Program-made: the position numbers and the translations under genes
In this document: positions 8,175 to 15,919 of the stretch, in pieces
How the letters are laid out: every line of letters starts with the position of its first letter
Position numbering within the stretch: position 1 is the stretch's first letter
Origin: Cryomorphaceae bacterium
GTDB taxonomy: Bacteria > Bacteroidota > Bacteroidia > Flavobacteriales > Schleiferiaceae
DNA: 48,568 nt
Direction: 5' to 3'
Assembly: GCA_020832345.1 (NCBI GenBank)
Contig: JAFIEY010000251.1
Coordinates: forward strand, 1-48,568
The notes under the pieces: generated by a model
Told to the model about the DNA's origin: nothing
What the model saw: the letters and a program-made list of their open reading frames with translations, nothing else
Databases searched by the model: none

Positions 8175-8738
8175 TTGAAAACCTTGATTTTATCGGTAAT
8201 TTTATGGCTGTCTTGTACGTTGGTCGTGGTCGGGGCAAAACACGATGAAACATATTTGGCACAAGATACCGTATTGGAACGCGATACCATCCTGGAATAT
8301 GATGTGCCCTATATTTACGATGAGGAAAATGATTTTGCACCAGGTCTTTTCGTCTTTGTCATGGTCGGTGCCGTATTCTTTATCGCAAGTTTTGTTCTAG
8401 GGTTAATCCTCACCATTTTTTGTCTATTGCTATTGGCAGCACTGGTTTTTATTGGTGTATTTTCAACCTCAATTTTGGTCGGACTGGCCCGAAAATCATG
8501 GTGGGAAGGCATAAAGACATTTTTTGTTTTCACCACGTCCATCACCGGGGGCGTGGGTGGCGCGGTTTTGTTTTTTACGATCTTTAAGATTTTACACTGG
8601 CCAAACGGATGGGAATATACCATTATGGGTGGAATAAGTGGAGCCTTAGCTGGTATGGCCTACGGTCTGGCCGCTTTTTACCTCATTCGGGCCATGGCGG
8701 ATTTTTTTCGAAGAAAATTGAATTCTAATCGTTGTTAA
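8175..8738 (+). CDS. Membrane protein with about four helices, unknown function
   Basis: This 187-residue protein starts at a TTG codon seven bases after the preceding gene, which suggests co-transcription. No ATG or GTG is better placed: the TTG begins a signal-like segment (MKTLILSVILWLSCTLVVVGA). A periplasmic acidic stretch (about 22-55) is followed by at least three or four strongly hydrophobic helices rich in Gly/Ala (FVFVMVGAVFFIASFVLGLIL, LLLLAALVFIGVF, SITGGVGGAVLFFTIF, GGISGALAGMAYGLAAFYL) and a basic C-terminus. I do not recognise the family. Confidence 0.65.
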   Translation: MKTLILSVILWLSCTLVVVGAKHDETYLAQDTVLERDTILEYDVPYIYDEENDFAPGLFVFVMVGAVFFIASFVLGLILTIFCLLLLAALVFIGVFSTSILVGLARKSWWEGIKTFFVFTTSITGGVGGAVLFFTIFKILHWPNGWEYTIMGGISGALAGMAYGLAAFYLIRAMADFFRRKLNSNRC

Positions 8739-8800
8739 ATTGAAAGGGTACTCGAAAATCAATATAAAGTAGGTTGGATATTTTATGGTAAATTGAATTT

Positions 8801-8927
8801 TGAGTCCACTCTAAAAAGGATGATTTCAATCAAAATCGAGAGGATTTTTGAACCGGAGCAAGTGAGGATTCAAAAGTCTATAGACAAGGAAGATTTTGGC
8901 AGAAAGGGACTTTTTAGAGCAGACTCA
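8801..8927 (+). repeat. Interspersed inverted-repeat element, copy A (127 bp)
   Basis: The element begins TGAGTCCACTCTAAAAAGG and ends with CTTTTTAGAGCAGACTCA, so the ends are near-perfect inverted repeats. Both arms carry the same T variant and so keep pairing. Inside are the direct repeats AAGGATGAT (8816-8824) and AAGGAAGAT (8886-8894). An apparent 61-codon open frame across it is an artefact of the element. It lies 63 bases after the stop of the preceding gene. Confidence 0.9.
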
Positions 8928-8988
8928 ATTTTTAAGATCATTTATAATCATGTTTCTTGCCGAAATATTTTAGTTTAAAATTAATTAC

Positions 8989-8996
8989 TACCTTTG
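8989..8996 (+). promoter_or_regulatory. Candidate -7 box upstream of a structured non-coding stretch
   Basis: TACCTTTG fits TAnnTTTG. A start about seven bases downstream would lie just before the inverted-repeat arm at 9012 and about 285 bases before the Sel1 gene. There is no exact TTG at -33. Confidence 0.35.
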
Positions 8997-9011
8997 AGCA
9001 TTAATTATTAC

Positions 9012-9217
9012 TATCAACGAGTTCAGGTATTTTTATGAATAGCCGAACCAATATCCAATTGATACTGCTTTGTAAAAAATTTGTTGCCCTTCAGCAGTAT
9101 TAATATTGATTGAACTTGAAAAGGGGTTGCGATTTAATACTTGAGTCCACTCCAAAAAGGAAGATTTTGGCAGAAAGGGACTTTTTGGAGCAGACTCATA
9201 CTTTCAACTCGTTGATA
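9012..9217 (+). ncRNA. Possible structured RNA or long leader of the Sel1 gene
   Basis: TATCAACGAGTT (9012-9023) is the exact reverse complement of AACTCGTTGATA (9206-9217). Enclosed are a second stem, CAATAT (9049-9054) with ATATTG (9103-9108) continuing into ATACTGC (9062-9068) with GCAGTAT (9094-9100), and the 57-base hairpin of repeat copy B. A promoter-like box precedes it. There is no convincing coding frame. The 12-bp arms could alternatively be ends of another small mobile element. Confidence 0.3.
9142..9198 (+). repeat. Interspersed inverted-repeat element, copy B (57-bp short form)
   Basis: The short form consists almost only of the two terminal arms (TGAGTCCACTCCAAAAAG and its mate) joined at AAGGAAGAT. 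It is flanked on both sides by TACT, a possible 4-bp target duplication; no other copy shows a convincing one. Confidence 0.9.
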
Positions 9218-9287
9218 TAGATGGGTGAGTATTTGATATTTCCCCCACTCATTTTATTTTCTAATAAAAAAAACCGTGAAAACAATT

Positions 9288-10553
9288 ATGGAAAAACAAT
9301 TTTTGAAAAAGATTGCATTGGTGTTGATTGTCGTGTGTGGTGGTATTTTTTCTGATTTAAAATCTCAAATCGTTGTTGCAGATAATGACCGAAATAACTT
9401 ATGGAATAATGTGTGGTTGGGGGACGCAGGATTGGAAAATTATGAAAGAGATGGATTTGATGAGCAGGAAATACGAAGACATTTTAATGGTTATAGTGAA
9501 AATCAAGGTCGAGTTGGAGGTGAGCATGCGTTGCAAGATCGAGAAAATATAGAGGCTTCAAAGCTTTTTACGGATTTCATTTATGCATATTATTGGAAGT
9601 TCGATGAGTCTGAGAAAAACGTAGCCAGATTGCAAAGAGCAGTGGCCTTAGGTCACCCAATAGCTAGATTTGAACTTGCAAAATTATATTATATAGGCAC
9701 AGGCGTAGCGCTGGATAGGGGCAAGGCAAAGGAGTTAGTTTCGGAAAACCAATCAGCCTTAACTGGTATCGCAAATAGAAAGCCCGAAAACGAATTTATC
9801 GTTGTTCGTCATTTAACCGCTGACAATCCTCCTTATGCCGATATTGAAATAGTTCACGCAAAATATTTGTTGGGTTATCTTTATGCAAGAACCCTTTTTA
9901 CCAACATTTTTGGCAGCGATCAAAGTTTATCGATACAATGGTATGAGCAGGCAGCTGAGTACCGTTATGCACCTGCCCTTCATAATTTGGCAAGATTATA
10001 TCAAGCAGGAAGTCATGTGGAAAGGGATTATTCAAAAGCGAGTGATTTGTACGGAAGAGCTGATCGTCAGGGCTATGTGGTTTCTAAAACAGCTATTGGA
10101 ATTATGCTTGAAAATGGACAAGGTGGGGAGCAGGATTTTGATTTAGCAGCGCTAACCTATACTCATGCTGCTGCTTTGGGCGAATATTCCGCCATGTATA
10201 GGATGGGCTTAATGTATAGAAATGGAAAGGGAGTAAGAAAGGATGATAAAAAAGCAGCTGATTGGTATAGGAGAGCCGCAAAGCGTAACTATGCTCCGGC
10301 ACAGGCAAGTTTGGGATGGATGTATGCTAATGGGGTTGGGGTAGCCAAGGATGAAAGGGAAGCTGTACGTTTGTATAAATTGGCTGCGGCTAAGGAAAAT
10401 ATCGTGGCATTAAATAACCTAGGCTTTATGTATGAAAGAGGAATTGGCGTTGCCCAAAATAGAAACAAAGCTGTCCGGTTGTATCGATTAGCAGCTCGTC
10501 AAGGCAACGAAATTGCGCAAAAGAATTTGCAGAAAATGGGCGAAAGCTGGTAA
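9288..10553 (+). CDS. Exported Sel1-repeat (TPR-like) protein
   Basis: The roughly 421-residue protein has a signal peptide (MEKQFLKKIALVLIVVCGGIFS...SQ) and then Sel1-like repeats of about 36 residues. At least six are recognisable by motifs such as ARFELAKLYYIGTGVALD, PALHNLARLYQAG, SAMYRMGLMYRNGKGVRKD, PAQASLGWMYANGVGVAKD and VALNNLGFMYERGIGVAQN, each followed by KAxxxYxxAAxxG. Such solenoids mediate protein contacts. A GTG at 9276 is in frame, but the ATG at 9288 starts the leader better. The gene is bracketed by three copies of the interspersed element and looks more AT-rich than its neighbours, so it may be accessory. Confidence 0.88.
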   Translation: MEKQFLKKIALVLIVVCGGIFSDLKSQIVVADNDRNNLWNNVWLGDAGLENYERDGFDEQEIRRHFNGYSENQGRVGGEHALQDRENIEASKLFTDFIYAYYWKFDESEKNVARLQRAVALGHPIARFELAKLYYIGTGVALDRGKAKELVSENQSALTGIANRKPENEFIVVRHLTADNPPYADIEIVHAKYLLGYLYARTLFTNIFGSDQSLSIQWYEQAAEYRYAPALHNLARLYQAGSHVERDYSKASDLYGRADRQGYVVSKTAIGIMLENGQGGEQDFDLAALTYTHAAALGEYSAMYRMGLMYRNGKGVRKDDKKAADWYRRAAKRNYAPAQASLGWMYANGVGVAKDEREAVRLYKLAAAKENIVALNNLGFMYERGIGVAQNRNKAVRLYRLAARQGNEIAQKNLQKMGESW

Positions 10554-10562
10554 CTATATTTT

Positions 10563-10701
10563 TGAATCCACGGCAAAAAAGGATGAATCCAATTAAAATC
10601 GAGGGGATTTTTGAACCATAGCGAACTAACTGTTAGTGAAAATTCAAAAATCTACCAACAAGGAGGATTTTGGCAGAAAGGGACTTTTTGGAGCAGACTC
10701 A
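10563..10701 (+). repeat. Interspersed inverted-repeat element, copy C (139-bp long form)
   Basis: It begins 10 bases after the Sel1 stop codon. The left arm is degenerate (TGAATCCACGGCAAAAAAGG), while the right arm (CTTTTTGGAGCAGACTCA) is intact. The centre carries the longer variant with a GTTAGTGAAAATTCAAAAATC segment partly preserved. It separates the convergent Sel1 and metal-permease genes. Confidence 0.85.
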
Positions 10702-10723
10702 TTTTTTGGTTCGTTAAGACTAG

Positions 10724-11575
10724 CTAATGAATACTTCTGTGACGAAAACTTCCCTTCAAAATTAAAACCATCGCAAACTGAACGCCCAATACAGCTGCAA
10801 TAGTTCCGGCGATAGATACATTTAGCCATATAGCCAAATAAAATCCCGCTACACTTCCCGTGATGGCAAACATGGTGGTTTTCCAAAGCATTTCGGGCAA
10901 CCGACGTGAAATAAGCCATGCGGTGGCTGAGGGTATCACCATTAAGGCAATTACCAAAATGGCGCCCACAGCCTCAAACGAAACGATGGTCACCATACTG
11001 GCCACACCACTGCTCAGATAGTGCCAAAACCCAATTGATATGCCGATGGAACTAGCGTATTCGGGATGGAAGCTGGTGATAAATAACCCGCGATAACCCG
11101 CCAATAAAACCAGTACGACGGCCAGTAAGGTGAAGACAGACGTGACAAAGGTGTTGGGAACCATCCATTGGGTAAAAGGGAAATGCATGCGTTGTAAAGC
11201 CGAAAAGGTGATTTCTCCGTGGAGCACACACTCTTGATCGAGATCAACTTGTTCTGCATATTTGCTCACCAGAATGATCCCAAATGCAAATAATGAAGTG
11301 AAAGTTATTCCAATGGAGGCATCATCGGTAACCTTGACTTTTCTTTTAAAAAACTCGACCAGAAAAATGCATAAAAACCCGAAGGCAATGGCGCCTGCCA
11401 ACATCCCTGGTGTGTTTCTACTACCGGTGATGAGAAATGCGATGACCAGACCCGGTAATACAGCATGGCTAATGGCATCTGCGAGCATGGCCCGGTGGCG
11501 GAGCACCAAAAATGCTCCCGCGAGCGAACAGCTCAGGGAAATTATAATGGCGTGGATGAGTACCCAGATGTTCAT
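10724..11575 (-). CDS. Manganese/iron/zinc ABC transporter permease (ABC-3 family, YtgD/TroD-like)
   Basis: The 283-residue integral membrane protein has eight or nine hydrophobic helices and the family motif SLAGAFLVLRHRAMLADAISHAVLPG near the N-terminus. The coupling segment FEAVGAILVIALMVIPSATAWLIS, near residue 205, is characteristic of the ZnuB/TroC/MntB family. It is the last gene of a five-gene operon and overlaps the preceding permease gene by 4 bases. It should form the channel together with that fused permease. Mn or Fe is a likelier cargo than Zn because of the MntR-like regulators in the operon (inference). Confidence 0.93.
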   Translation of the reverse strand: MNIWVLIHAIIISLSCSLAGAFLVLRHRAMLADAISHAVLPGLVIAFLITGSRNTPGMLAGAIAFGFLCIFLVEFFKRKVKVTDDASIGITFTSLFAFGIILVSKYAEQVDLDQECVLHGEITFSALQRMHFPFTQWMVPNTFVTSVFTLLAVVLVLLAGYRGLFITSFHPEYASSIGISIGFWHYLSSGVASMVTIVSFEAVGAILVIALMVIPSATAWLISRRLPEMLWKTTMFAITGSVAGFYLAIWLNVSIAGTIAAVLGVQFAMVLILKGSFRHRSIH

Positions 11576-12873
11576 GATTTTGCAGGGGTGTCGTAGGGAA
11601 TTCTTTTTTGGTGCGGATCGAGTTCCGGATAGTCCAGTTCATGCAGCAGTTGAGCTTCCAGATCTTCGGTGATAATATGCTCCATGCTTTCGGCAATGGG
11701 GTGAATGTGATCCTCCTTTAGTCTCATTTTCTGACTTAGATACAACTCCCAAAGTCGGTGAAGTCGGGTAATTCTCCGACCTTCATTTAAACCCTCGCCG
11801 GACAATGTCCATCCGTTTTTTCCCTGAAGTACCCATTTTTTTCTTTTGAGCATGCCCAAGATTCGTTGTAAATCGTTTTCGGAAAACATACGCTTTTTTT
11901 GAATTTCCTCAAAGGTAAATTCAGCTTGCTCACCTTTTTGTTCCCGAAGGTGATACAGCGCTTTGAGGAGGTTTTCCCGCTGAATGATTTGTCGGTTTTT
12001 TCGCTTTTGAAAAGCCCTTTGGACCAAACCACGATGGGTGGAAAAAAGAACACTGAATCCAAATATGAAAAACAAAACCATGACAATCCACGGTCCGGTA
12101 GGCATGGATTTTCCGCTAAAGGAAATGAGTGAACCACTTATCGCACTTACCGCGGCAATACCACCAGCAAGCATTAACATCGTCCATAGTCGCTGTGACC
12201 ACATACGGGCTATGGCCGCCGGTGTAATCAGCAAAGCCGCCATGAGAATGAGACCGATGCTCTGTATGCCAATTGCCGTAGCGATTACAACCAAAATGGA
12301 TAAAACTGTTCCCGAAGTTTGCGGGGAAAATCCCATGCTTTGTGCTCCTGCTTTATCAAATGAGACAAAAGTTAAACTTCGATACAAAGCCAGTAAAACA
12401 ATCAGGGCGACCAGAGCGAAAATGGAATACACCAAAATATCACTCGGTAAAAGTGAAGCTGCCTGACCAAATAAAAAGCTCTGCAACCCCGAAGCGTCGG
12501 GAAGTCCGCTGTTTTGAATCTGGGTTAGCAACATCATGCCCAATCCGAAAAAGGCGGACAGGACGATGGCCATGGCAGTAGAAGGTTTTAAATGCGACTT
12601 CCTGGTAATCCACTCGATGGCCAAAACGGTCAAGAACCCCCATACGAGCGCACCGATCATGATATAGGCTGCGTTTTTTTGCCCGCTGAGTAAAAATGAT
12701 CCGGCCACACCGGGTAATATGCCGTGCGCAATGGCGTCGCCCAGCAGAGATTTTTTTTGCAAATAAGTAAAGGTACCCACCCATGCAGAAACTGCGGATA
12801 AAAATGCTGTGCCGAAAAGAACCCAGCGCATATTGGGTTCATCCAGACCGAGGGTGTTCCATAACGCGTACAT
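11572..12873 (-). CDS. Metal ABC permease fused to a DtxR-type repressor (YtgCR-like)
   Basis: This 433-residue protein has an ABC-3 permease of about 280 residues (TFTYLQKKSLLGDAIAHGILPG, GIQSIGLILMAALLITPAAIA). A basic linker (HRGLVQRAFQKRKNRQ) follows, then a C-terminal domain of about 135 residues resembling DtxR/MntR. That domain has a winged helix (RENLLKALYHL...ILGMLKRKKWVLQGKNGWTLS) and a dimerisation/metal region with H372, E376, H391, E395, E398 and H399 by my count. Those positions match the MntR metal ligands. In Chlamydia, YtgCR has the same fusion and order (ytgA-B-CR-D) and its repressor part is released by proteolysis; whether that happens here is unknown. It starts three bases after the ATPase gene. 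Confidence 0.92.
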   Translation of the reverse strand: MYALWNTLGLDEPNMRWVLFGTAFLSAVSAWVGTFTYLQKKSLLGDAIAHGILPGVAGSFLLSGQKNAAYIMIGALVWGFLTVLAIEWITRKSHLKPSTAMAIVLSAFFGLGMMLLTQIQNSGLPDASGLQSFLFGQAASLLPSDILVYSIFALVALIVLLALYRSLTFVSFDKAGAQSMGFSPQTSGTVLSILVVIATAIGIQSIGLILMAALLITPAAIARMWSQRLWTMLMLAGGIAAVSAISGSLISFSGKSMPTGPWIVMVLFFIFGFSVLFSTHRGLVQRAFQKRKNRQIIQRENLLKALYHLREQKGEQAEFTFEEIQKKRMFSENDLQRILGMLKRKKWVLQGKNGWTLSGEGLNEGRRITRLHRLWELYLSQKMRLKEDHIHPIAESMEHIITEDLEAQLLHELDYPELDPHQKRIPYDTPAKS

Positions 12874-12876
12874 GAT

Positions 12877-13665
12877 TTAGTTTTCTTCTTGGCCTTTTTC
12901 CCGTATTGGAAAATCTTTTTTGGCGATGAGTTCACCAATTCTCGAAAGCACCGTCAGTCTTCCGCCGTATGCTTCCTGAAGGAGGTCAGAGGTGAAAACT
13001 TCCTCAGCTGCACCCGAGGCGACCAAACGGGTGTTGAGCAATGCGATGTGGTCAAAATATTCGTAGGCAGTCTGAAGATCGTGGTGAACAATAACCACGG
13101 TTTTTCCATTGTTTTTCATTTCGGTAAGCAGATTGAGGATGGCATCTTCTGAGGCCGCATCGACCCCAACAAAGGGTTCGTCCATTAGGTATAAATCTGC
13201 TTTTTGCGCCAGCGACCGAGCGATAAAAACCCGCTGCTGTTGCCCCCCGGAAAGTTGACTGATATGTCTATTGGCAAATTCCAACATATTCACGCGCGAC
13301 AAAGCTTCAATGGCGATGTCCTTATCCTCACGTGAAATCCTGCCAAAGAGTTTTTTCGGGTTATATCTGCCCATGAGCACAACATCCATGACGTCAGCGG
13401 GAAAGTCCCAATCCACGGTTTCCCTTTGCGGCACATAACTTACGCGATGTCGAACTTTGTCGAGCTTTTCGCCAAAAATTCGTATGTATCCGCTGTCGGG
13501 TTTCATCAACCCCATTATGTTTTTCAGCAGGGTAGTTTTCCCCGAACCATTTGGGCCAACAATTCCGATGAGCTTACCTTGTGGAAATTGGCAATCTATT
13601 TCCCACAGTACCGGTTTTCTTTCGTAGCTGGCCGTGAGGTTGTGAATATCTATTGCGGGGGTCAT
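12877..13665 (-). CDS. Metal ABC transporter ATPase (YtgB/TroB/ZnuC-like)
   Basis: The 262-residue ATPase has all ABC motifs: Walker A GPNGSGKT near residue 37, Q-loop SYVPQRETVDWDFP near 78, signature LSGGQQQR near 140, Walker B LYLMDEP near 158 and the switch histidine in VIVHHD. The Q-loop phrase and DVVLMGRY are typical of the Mn/Zn/Fe import subfamily. Its start codon overlaps the stop of the binding-protein gene (ATGA), so translation is coupled. It powers the two downstream permeases from the cytoplasmic side. Confidence 0.95.
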   Translation of the reverse strand: MTPAIDIHNLTASYERKPVLWEIDCQFPQGKLIGIVGPNGSGKTTLLKNIMGLMKPDSGYIRIFGEKLDKVRHRVSYVPQRETVDWDFPADVMDVVLMGRYNPKKLFGRISREDKDIAIEALSRVNMLEFANRHISQLSGGQQQRVFIARSLAQKADLYLMDEPFVGVDAASEDAILNLLTEMKNNGKTVVIVHHDLQTAYEYFDHIALLNTRLVASGAAEEVFTSDLLQEAYGGRLTVLSRIGELIAKKDFPIREKGQEEN

Positions 13666-14660
13666 GTTTGTTCTTCTTGATAGGTTTCGCCACTCAGGGC
13701 TTCATAAATGCTGATTACGTTGTGGCGGAAAGCTCCGATTAATGTGCCTTCTGGACTGTCTTTTTCGCCAAGTGCATCGCCGTAAAGGGTGTTGCCCAAT
13801 TTAACTTCCCAGCCTTTTTTCCGACAACCCTCAACCACCGCTTTTAGGGCTTTATCCGAAATGCTGGTTTCGGGGAAAATAGCCGGAATTTTATTGTCAA
13901 CCAAAAAATTAACCAAATCTGAAACATCCCGAATGCCGTATTCGGAGACGGTGGAAATACCCTGAAGCGCTTTTACTTCCACGTCGTATGCCCGTCCGAA
14001 ATATCGAAATGCATCGTGGGCAGTGACCAATACGCGTTTTTCTTTGGGGATTTCCCCGAGAAGCCGAACAGCCCATTCGTGTTCAACCTCTAATTTGGAC
14101 CGATAACGTTGTGAATTTCCTTGAATTTCATTATAAAGTCTCGGATATAGATTTCCCAAAACCTGAGAAAGACTGTCAACGGCTTTGCTCCACAATCGCA
14201 GGTCGAACCAAATATGCGGGTCGTGCGAGCCTTCGAAATCCGAGGCCGGTATGAGGTCGTTGTAGTTTAATCCGGCAATAATGGCGTATGTTCGACGATA
14301 TCCCCAAGAGTCTTCTAAAATCTTTCCTAACTTTCCTTCGAGGTTCATTCCATTGTGACAAAAGAAGTGCGCTTCCTCTAGGCGAGACAGGTCGGCGGGT
14401 GTGGGTTTGTAAAGGTGGGGGTCGATGCCGGGGCCCATCATGGTGTGTACCCGCGAGAATTTTTCACCCAAATTTTCCAAAGCATCAGCGATCATGCCTG
14501 TGGTTGCCATCCAGACGATTTTTTCTTCTTCCTTGAGTAAATCCACGGCACGCTCGCGCTTAACGACTTTTTCTTTGTCTTTGGGATTTTCCTGGCAACC
14601 CCATGCAAATAGACAAAAAAATACGGCTACTAGACTTTTTTGCAAAATATGTGTTGACAT
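13662..14660 (-). CDS. Metal-binding lipoprotein of the ABC transporter (cluster A-I, TroA/YtgA-like)
   Basis: The 332-residue protein has a lipoprotein leader with lipobox FAWGC near residue 22, so it is membrane-anchored on the periplasmic side. Cluster A-I features follow: TTGMIADALENLG, the first ligand in GPGIDPHLYKPTPAD, a second in HDPHIWFD, VTAHDAFRYFGRAYD, and the C-terminal ligand region YGDALG. The His/Asp-rich flexible loop of zinc-specific ZnuA proteins is absent, which favours Mn or Fe (inference). Its start lies 31 bases inside the 3' end of the regulator gene, an unusually long overlap that ties transporter synthesis to that of the regulator. Confidence 0.93.
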   Translation of the reverse strand: MSTHILQKSLVAVFFCLFAWGCQENPKDKEKVVKRERAVDLLKEEEKIVWMATTGMIADALENLGEKFSRVHTMMGPGIDPHLYKPTPADLSRLEEAHFFCHNGMNLEGKLGKILEDSWGYRRTYAIIAGLNYNDLIPASDFEGSHDPHIWFDLRLWSKAVDSLSQVLGNLYPRLYNEIQGNSQRYRSKLEVEHEWAVRLLGEIPKEKRVLVTAHDAFRYFGRAYDVEVKALQGISTVSEYGIRDVSDLVNFLVDNKIPAIFPETSISDKALKAVVEGCRKKGWEVKLGNTLYGDALGEKDSPEGTLIGAFRHNVISIYEALSGETYQEEQT

Positions 14661-15301
14661 GATATTTGAGATAACATAAGTGAAACATTATTTGGAATAA
14701 CCATGACTTTCATGGAGAGGTCGTGGCGTAAAATCTTTTCAATTCTAAGGACAGTACCCAGCTGAATTTTTTGTTGCTGCAAGTACTGTAAGAAATCTGG
14801 TGAATCATCGTTTACACCCAGAATACTCACACTTTCTCCTTCTTGAAAATCCGCGAGCATCTGCCGGTTTTGGTCAGGGAAATTTCCGTTTTCGTCGGGA
14901 ATGGGATCGCCGTGTGGGTCAAATTTCGGACGCCCCAGGTATTCGTATAGTCGGGTGGTGAGTTTTGCCGACTGAATGTGTTCCAATTGCTCAGCAACCT
15001 CGTGAACTTCATCCCATCTAAACTGCAATTTATCGACTAGGAACACCTCCCACAGTCGGTGTTTGCGAACGATGTTGACCGCAATTTCCCGTCCTTTTGA
15101 ACTCAGGGTTACCCCTTGGTATTTTTCGTATTTGATCAATCCTTTTTCACCGAGTTTTTTAATCATATCGGTAACTGAACTCGAAGCGATATTAATTTGT
15201 CGCGCTAGTTCGGAAGTGTTGACCGAGTCATTTTTCCCTTCACTTAGAGAAAAGATGGTTTTCAAATAATTTTCTTCGGTGTAGCTGAGGGGTTTTGTCA
15301 T
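14630..15301 (-). CDS. DtxR/MntR-family metal-dependent regulator
   Basis: The 223-residue protein has an N-terminal winged helix (residues 5-75; SELARQINIASSSVTDMIKKLGEKGLI), a dimerisation and metal domain (75-140; RKHRLWEVFL, WDEVHEVAEQLEHI, FDPHGDPIP) and a C-terminal FeoA/SH3-like domain (about 150-215). The metal-site residues I see are H81, E85, H100, E104, E107 and H108. Glu at 104, where DtxR has Cys102, is the MntR pattern; Asn11 stands where DtxR has Met10. It heads the transporter operon and an imperfect operator-like palindrome overlaps its promoter, so it probably represses its own operon when metal is plentiful (inference). Confidence 0.93.
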   Translation of the reverse strand: MTKPLSYTEENYLKTIFSLSEGKNDSVNTSELARQINIASSSVTDMIKKLGEKGLIKYEKYQGVTLSSKGREIAVNIVRKHRLWEVFLVDKLQFRWDEVHEVAEQLEHIQSAKLTTRLYEYLGRPKFDPHGDPIPDENGNFPDQNRQMLADFQEGESVSILGVNDDSPDFLQYLQQQKIQLGTVLRIEKILRHDLSMKVMVIPNNVSLMLSQISCQHIFCKKV

Positions 15302-15308
15302 ACCGTTT

Positions 15309-15326
15309 TTTTTACCTTGGCAAAAA
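15309..15326 (-). promoter_or_regulatory. Candidate MntR-like operator overlapping the metal operon promoter
   Basis: TTTTTACC (15309-15316), two bases, then GGCAAAAA (15319-15326) form an inverted repeat with 7 of 8 positions paired. On the minus strand the core reads TTTGCCAAGGTAAA, similar in form to MntR boxes built on TTTGCC. It covers a -7 box (TATTTTTG on the minus strand, 15321-15328) just upstream of the regulator's ATG at 15301. A bound repressor would block the promoter. Inference from sequence shape. Confidence 0.5.
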
Positions 15327-15427
15327 TACAGTAAAAGGCAGTAGCGAAAAAAAAAATTAGGCAGCCCGAAAAGAGATTTTATTAGGATTTGTCTGTATGG
15401 TAGGAGTATTCTTGTTTAAATAAATGT

Positions 15428-15484
15428 TGAGTCCACTCCAAAAAGGAAGATTTTGGCAGAAAGGAACTTTTTAGAGCAGACTCA
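15428..15484 (+). repeat. Interspersed inverted-repeat element, copy D (57-bp short form)
   Basis: Almost identical to copy B: TGAGTCCACTCCAAAAAGGA joined to AGATTTTGGCAG and ending GAGCAGACTCA. The left arm has C where the right arm carries the A/T variant, so one pair of the stem is broken. It lies upstream of the metal operon promoter and beyond the tRNA terminator. Confidence 0.9.
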
Positions 15485-15562
15485 AATATTAATCTACCTG
15501 ATAAATTCACATTTAAGACATAGAAGTTTAACCCGTTGAGACCTGAGTGATTATTTAAAAAC

Positions 15563-15594
15563 AAAAAAACCCGCTGCAATAGCGGGTTTTTTTT
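15563..15594 (-). terminator. Rho-independent terminator of the tRNA-Ser/tRNA-Pro transcript
   Basis: CCCGCT (15570-15575) pairs with AGCGGG (15581-15586) around GCAAT. A run of T follows on both strands, so it could act both ways; its place directly 3' of tRNA-Pro fits the minus strand. Confidence 0.85.
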
Positions 15595-15595
15595 G

Positions 15596-15668
15596 TCGGG
15601 GTGACTGGACTCGAACCAGCGACCCCCTGGTCCCAAACCAGGTGCGCTACCAACTGCGCCACACCCCG
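15596..15668 (-). tRNA. tRNA-Pro (anticodon TGG)
   Basis: The acceptor stem pairs CGGGGTG with CACCCCG. The D arm contains GGCGCAGTTGGTAGCGC, the anticodon loop TTTGGGA reads TGG and the T arm contains GGTTCGAGTCC. The discriminator is A; CCA is not encoded. Confidence 0.96.
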
Positions 15669-15684
15669 AGGTGTGTTTTTTTTG

Positions 15685-15771
15685 CGGTGAGAGGGGGATT
15701 CGAACCCCCGGTACGTGTTACCGTACGGCAGTTTAGCAAACTGCTGGTTTAAGCCACTCACCCATCTCACC
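15685..15771 (-). tRNA. tRNA-Ser (anticodon GCT)
   Basis: The acceptor stem pairs GGTGAGA with TCTCACC and the discriminator is G, as usual for serine. The anticodon stem-loop CAGTTTGCTAAACTG reads GCT. There is a long variable arm (CGTACGGTAACACGTACC) and a T arm with GGTTCGAATCC. It precedes tRNA-Pro by 16 bases, probably as one transcript. Confidence 0.96.
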
Positions 15772-15919
15772 GAGAATCTTTGGAAGTGCTTTGTTTTTGG
15801 GACGGCAAAAATAACCACAACAAGGGTTTCCACAAGTACTTTTTTTATTTTTTTATCATGGCCTTTTTGGCATGGATTTTAACCCATAAACGGTAACTTC
15901 GCAGTTCAAATTTTTTAAT

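Noticed and set aside
8793-8978. Open frame of 61 codons (starting MNFESTLKRMISIKIE)
   Set aside because: It consists almost wholly of repeat copy A. The same peptide appears in the minus-strand frame over copy G, where it runs on into cdd. The frame is an incidental property of the element.
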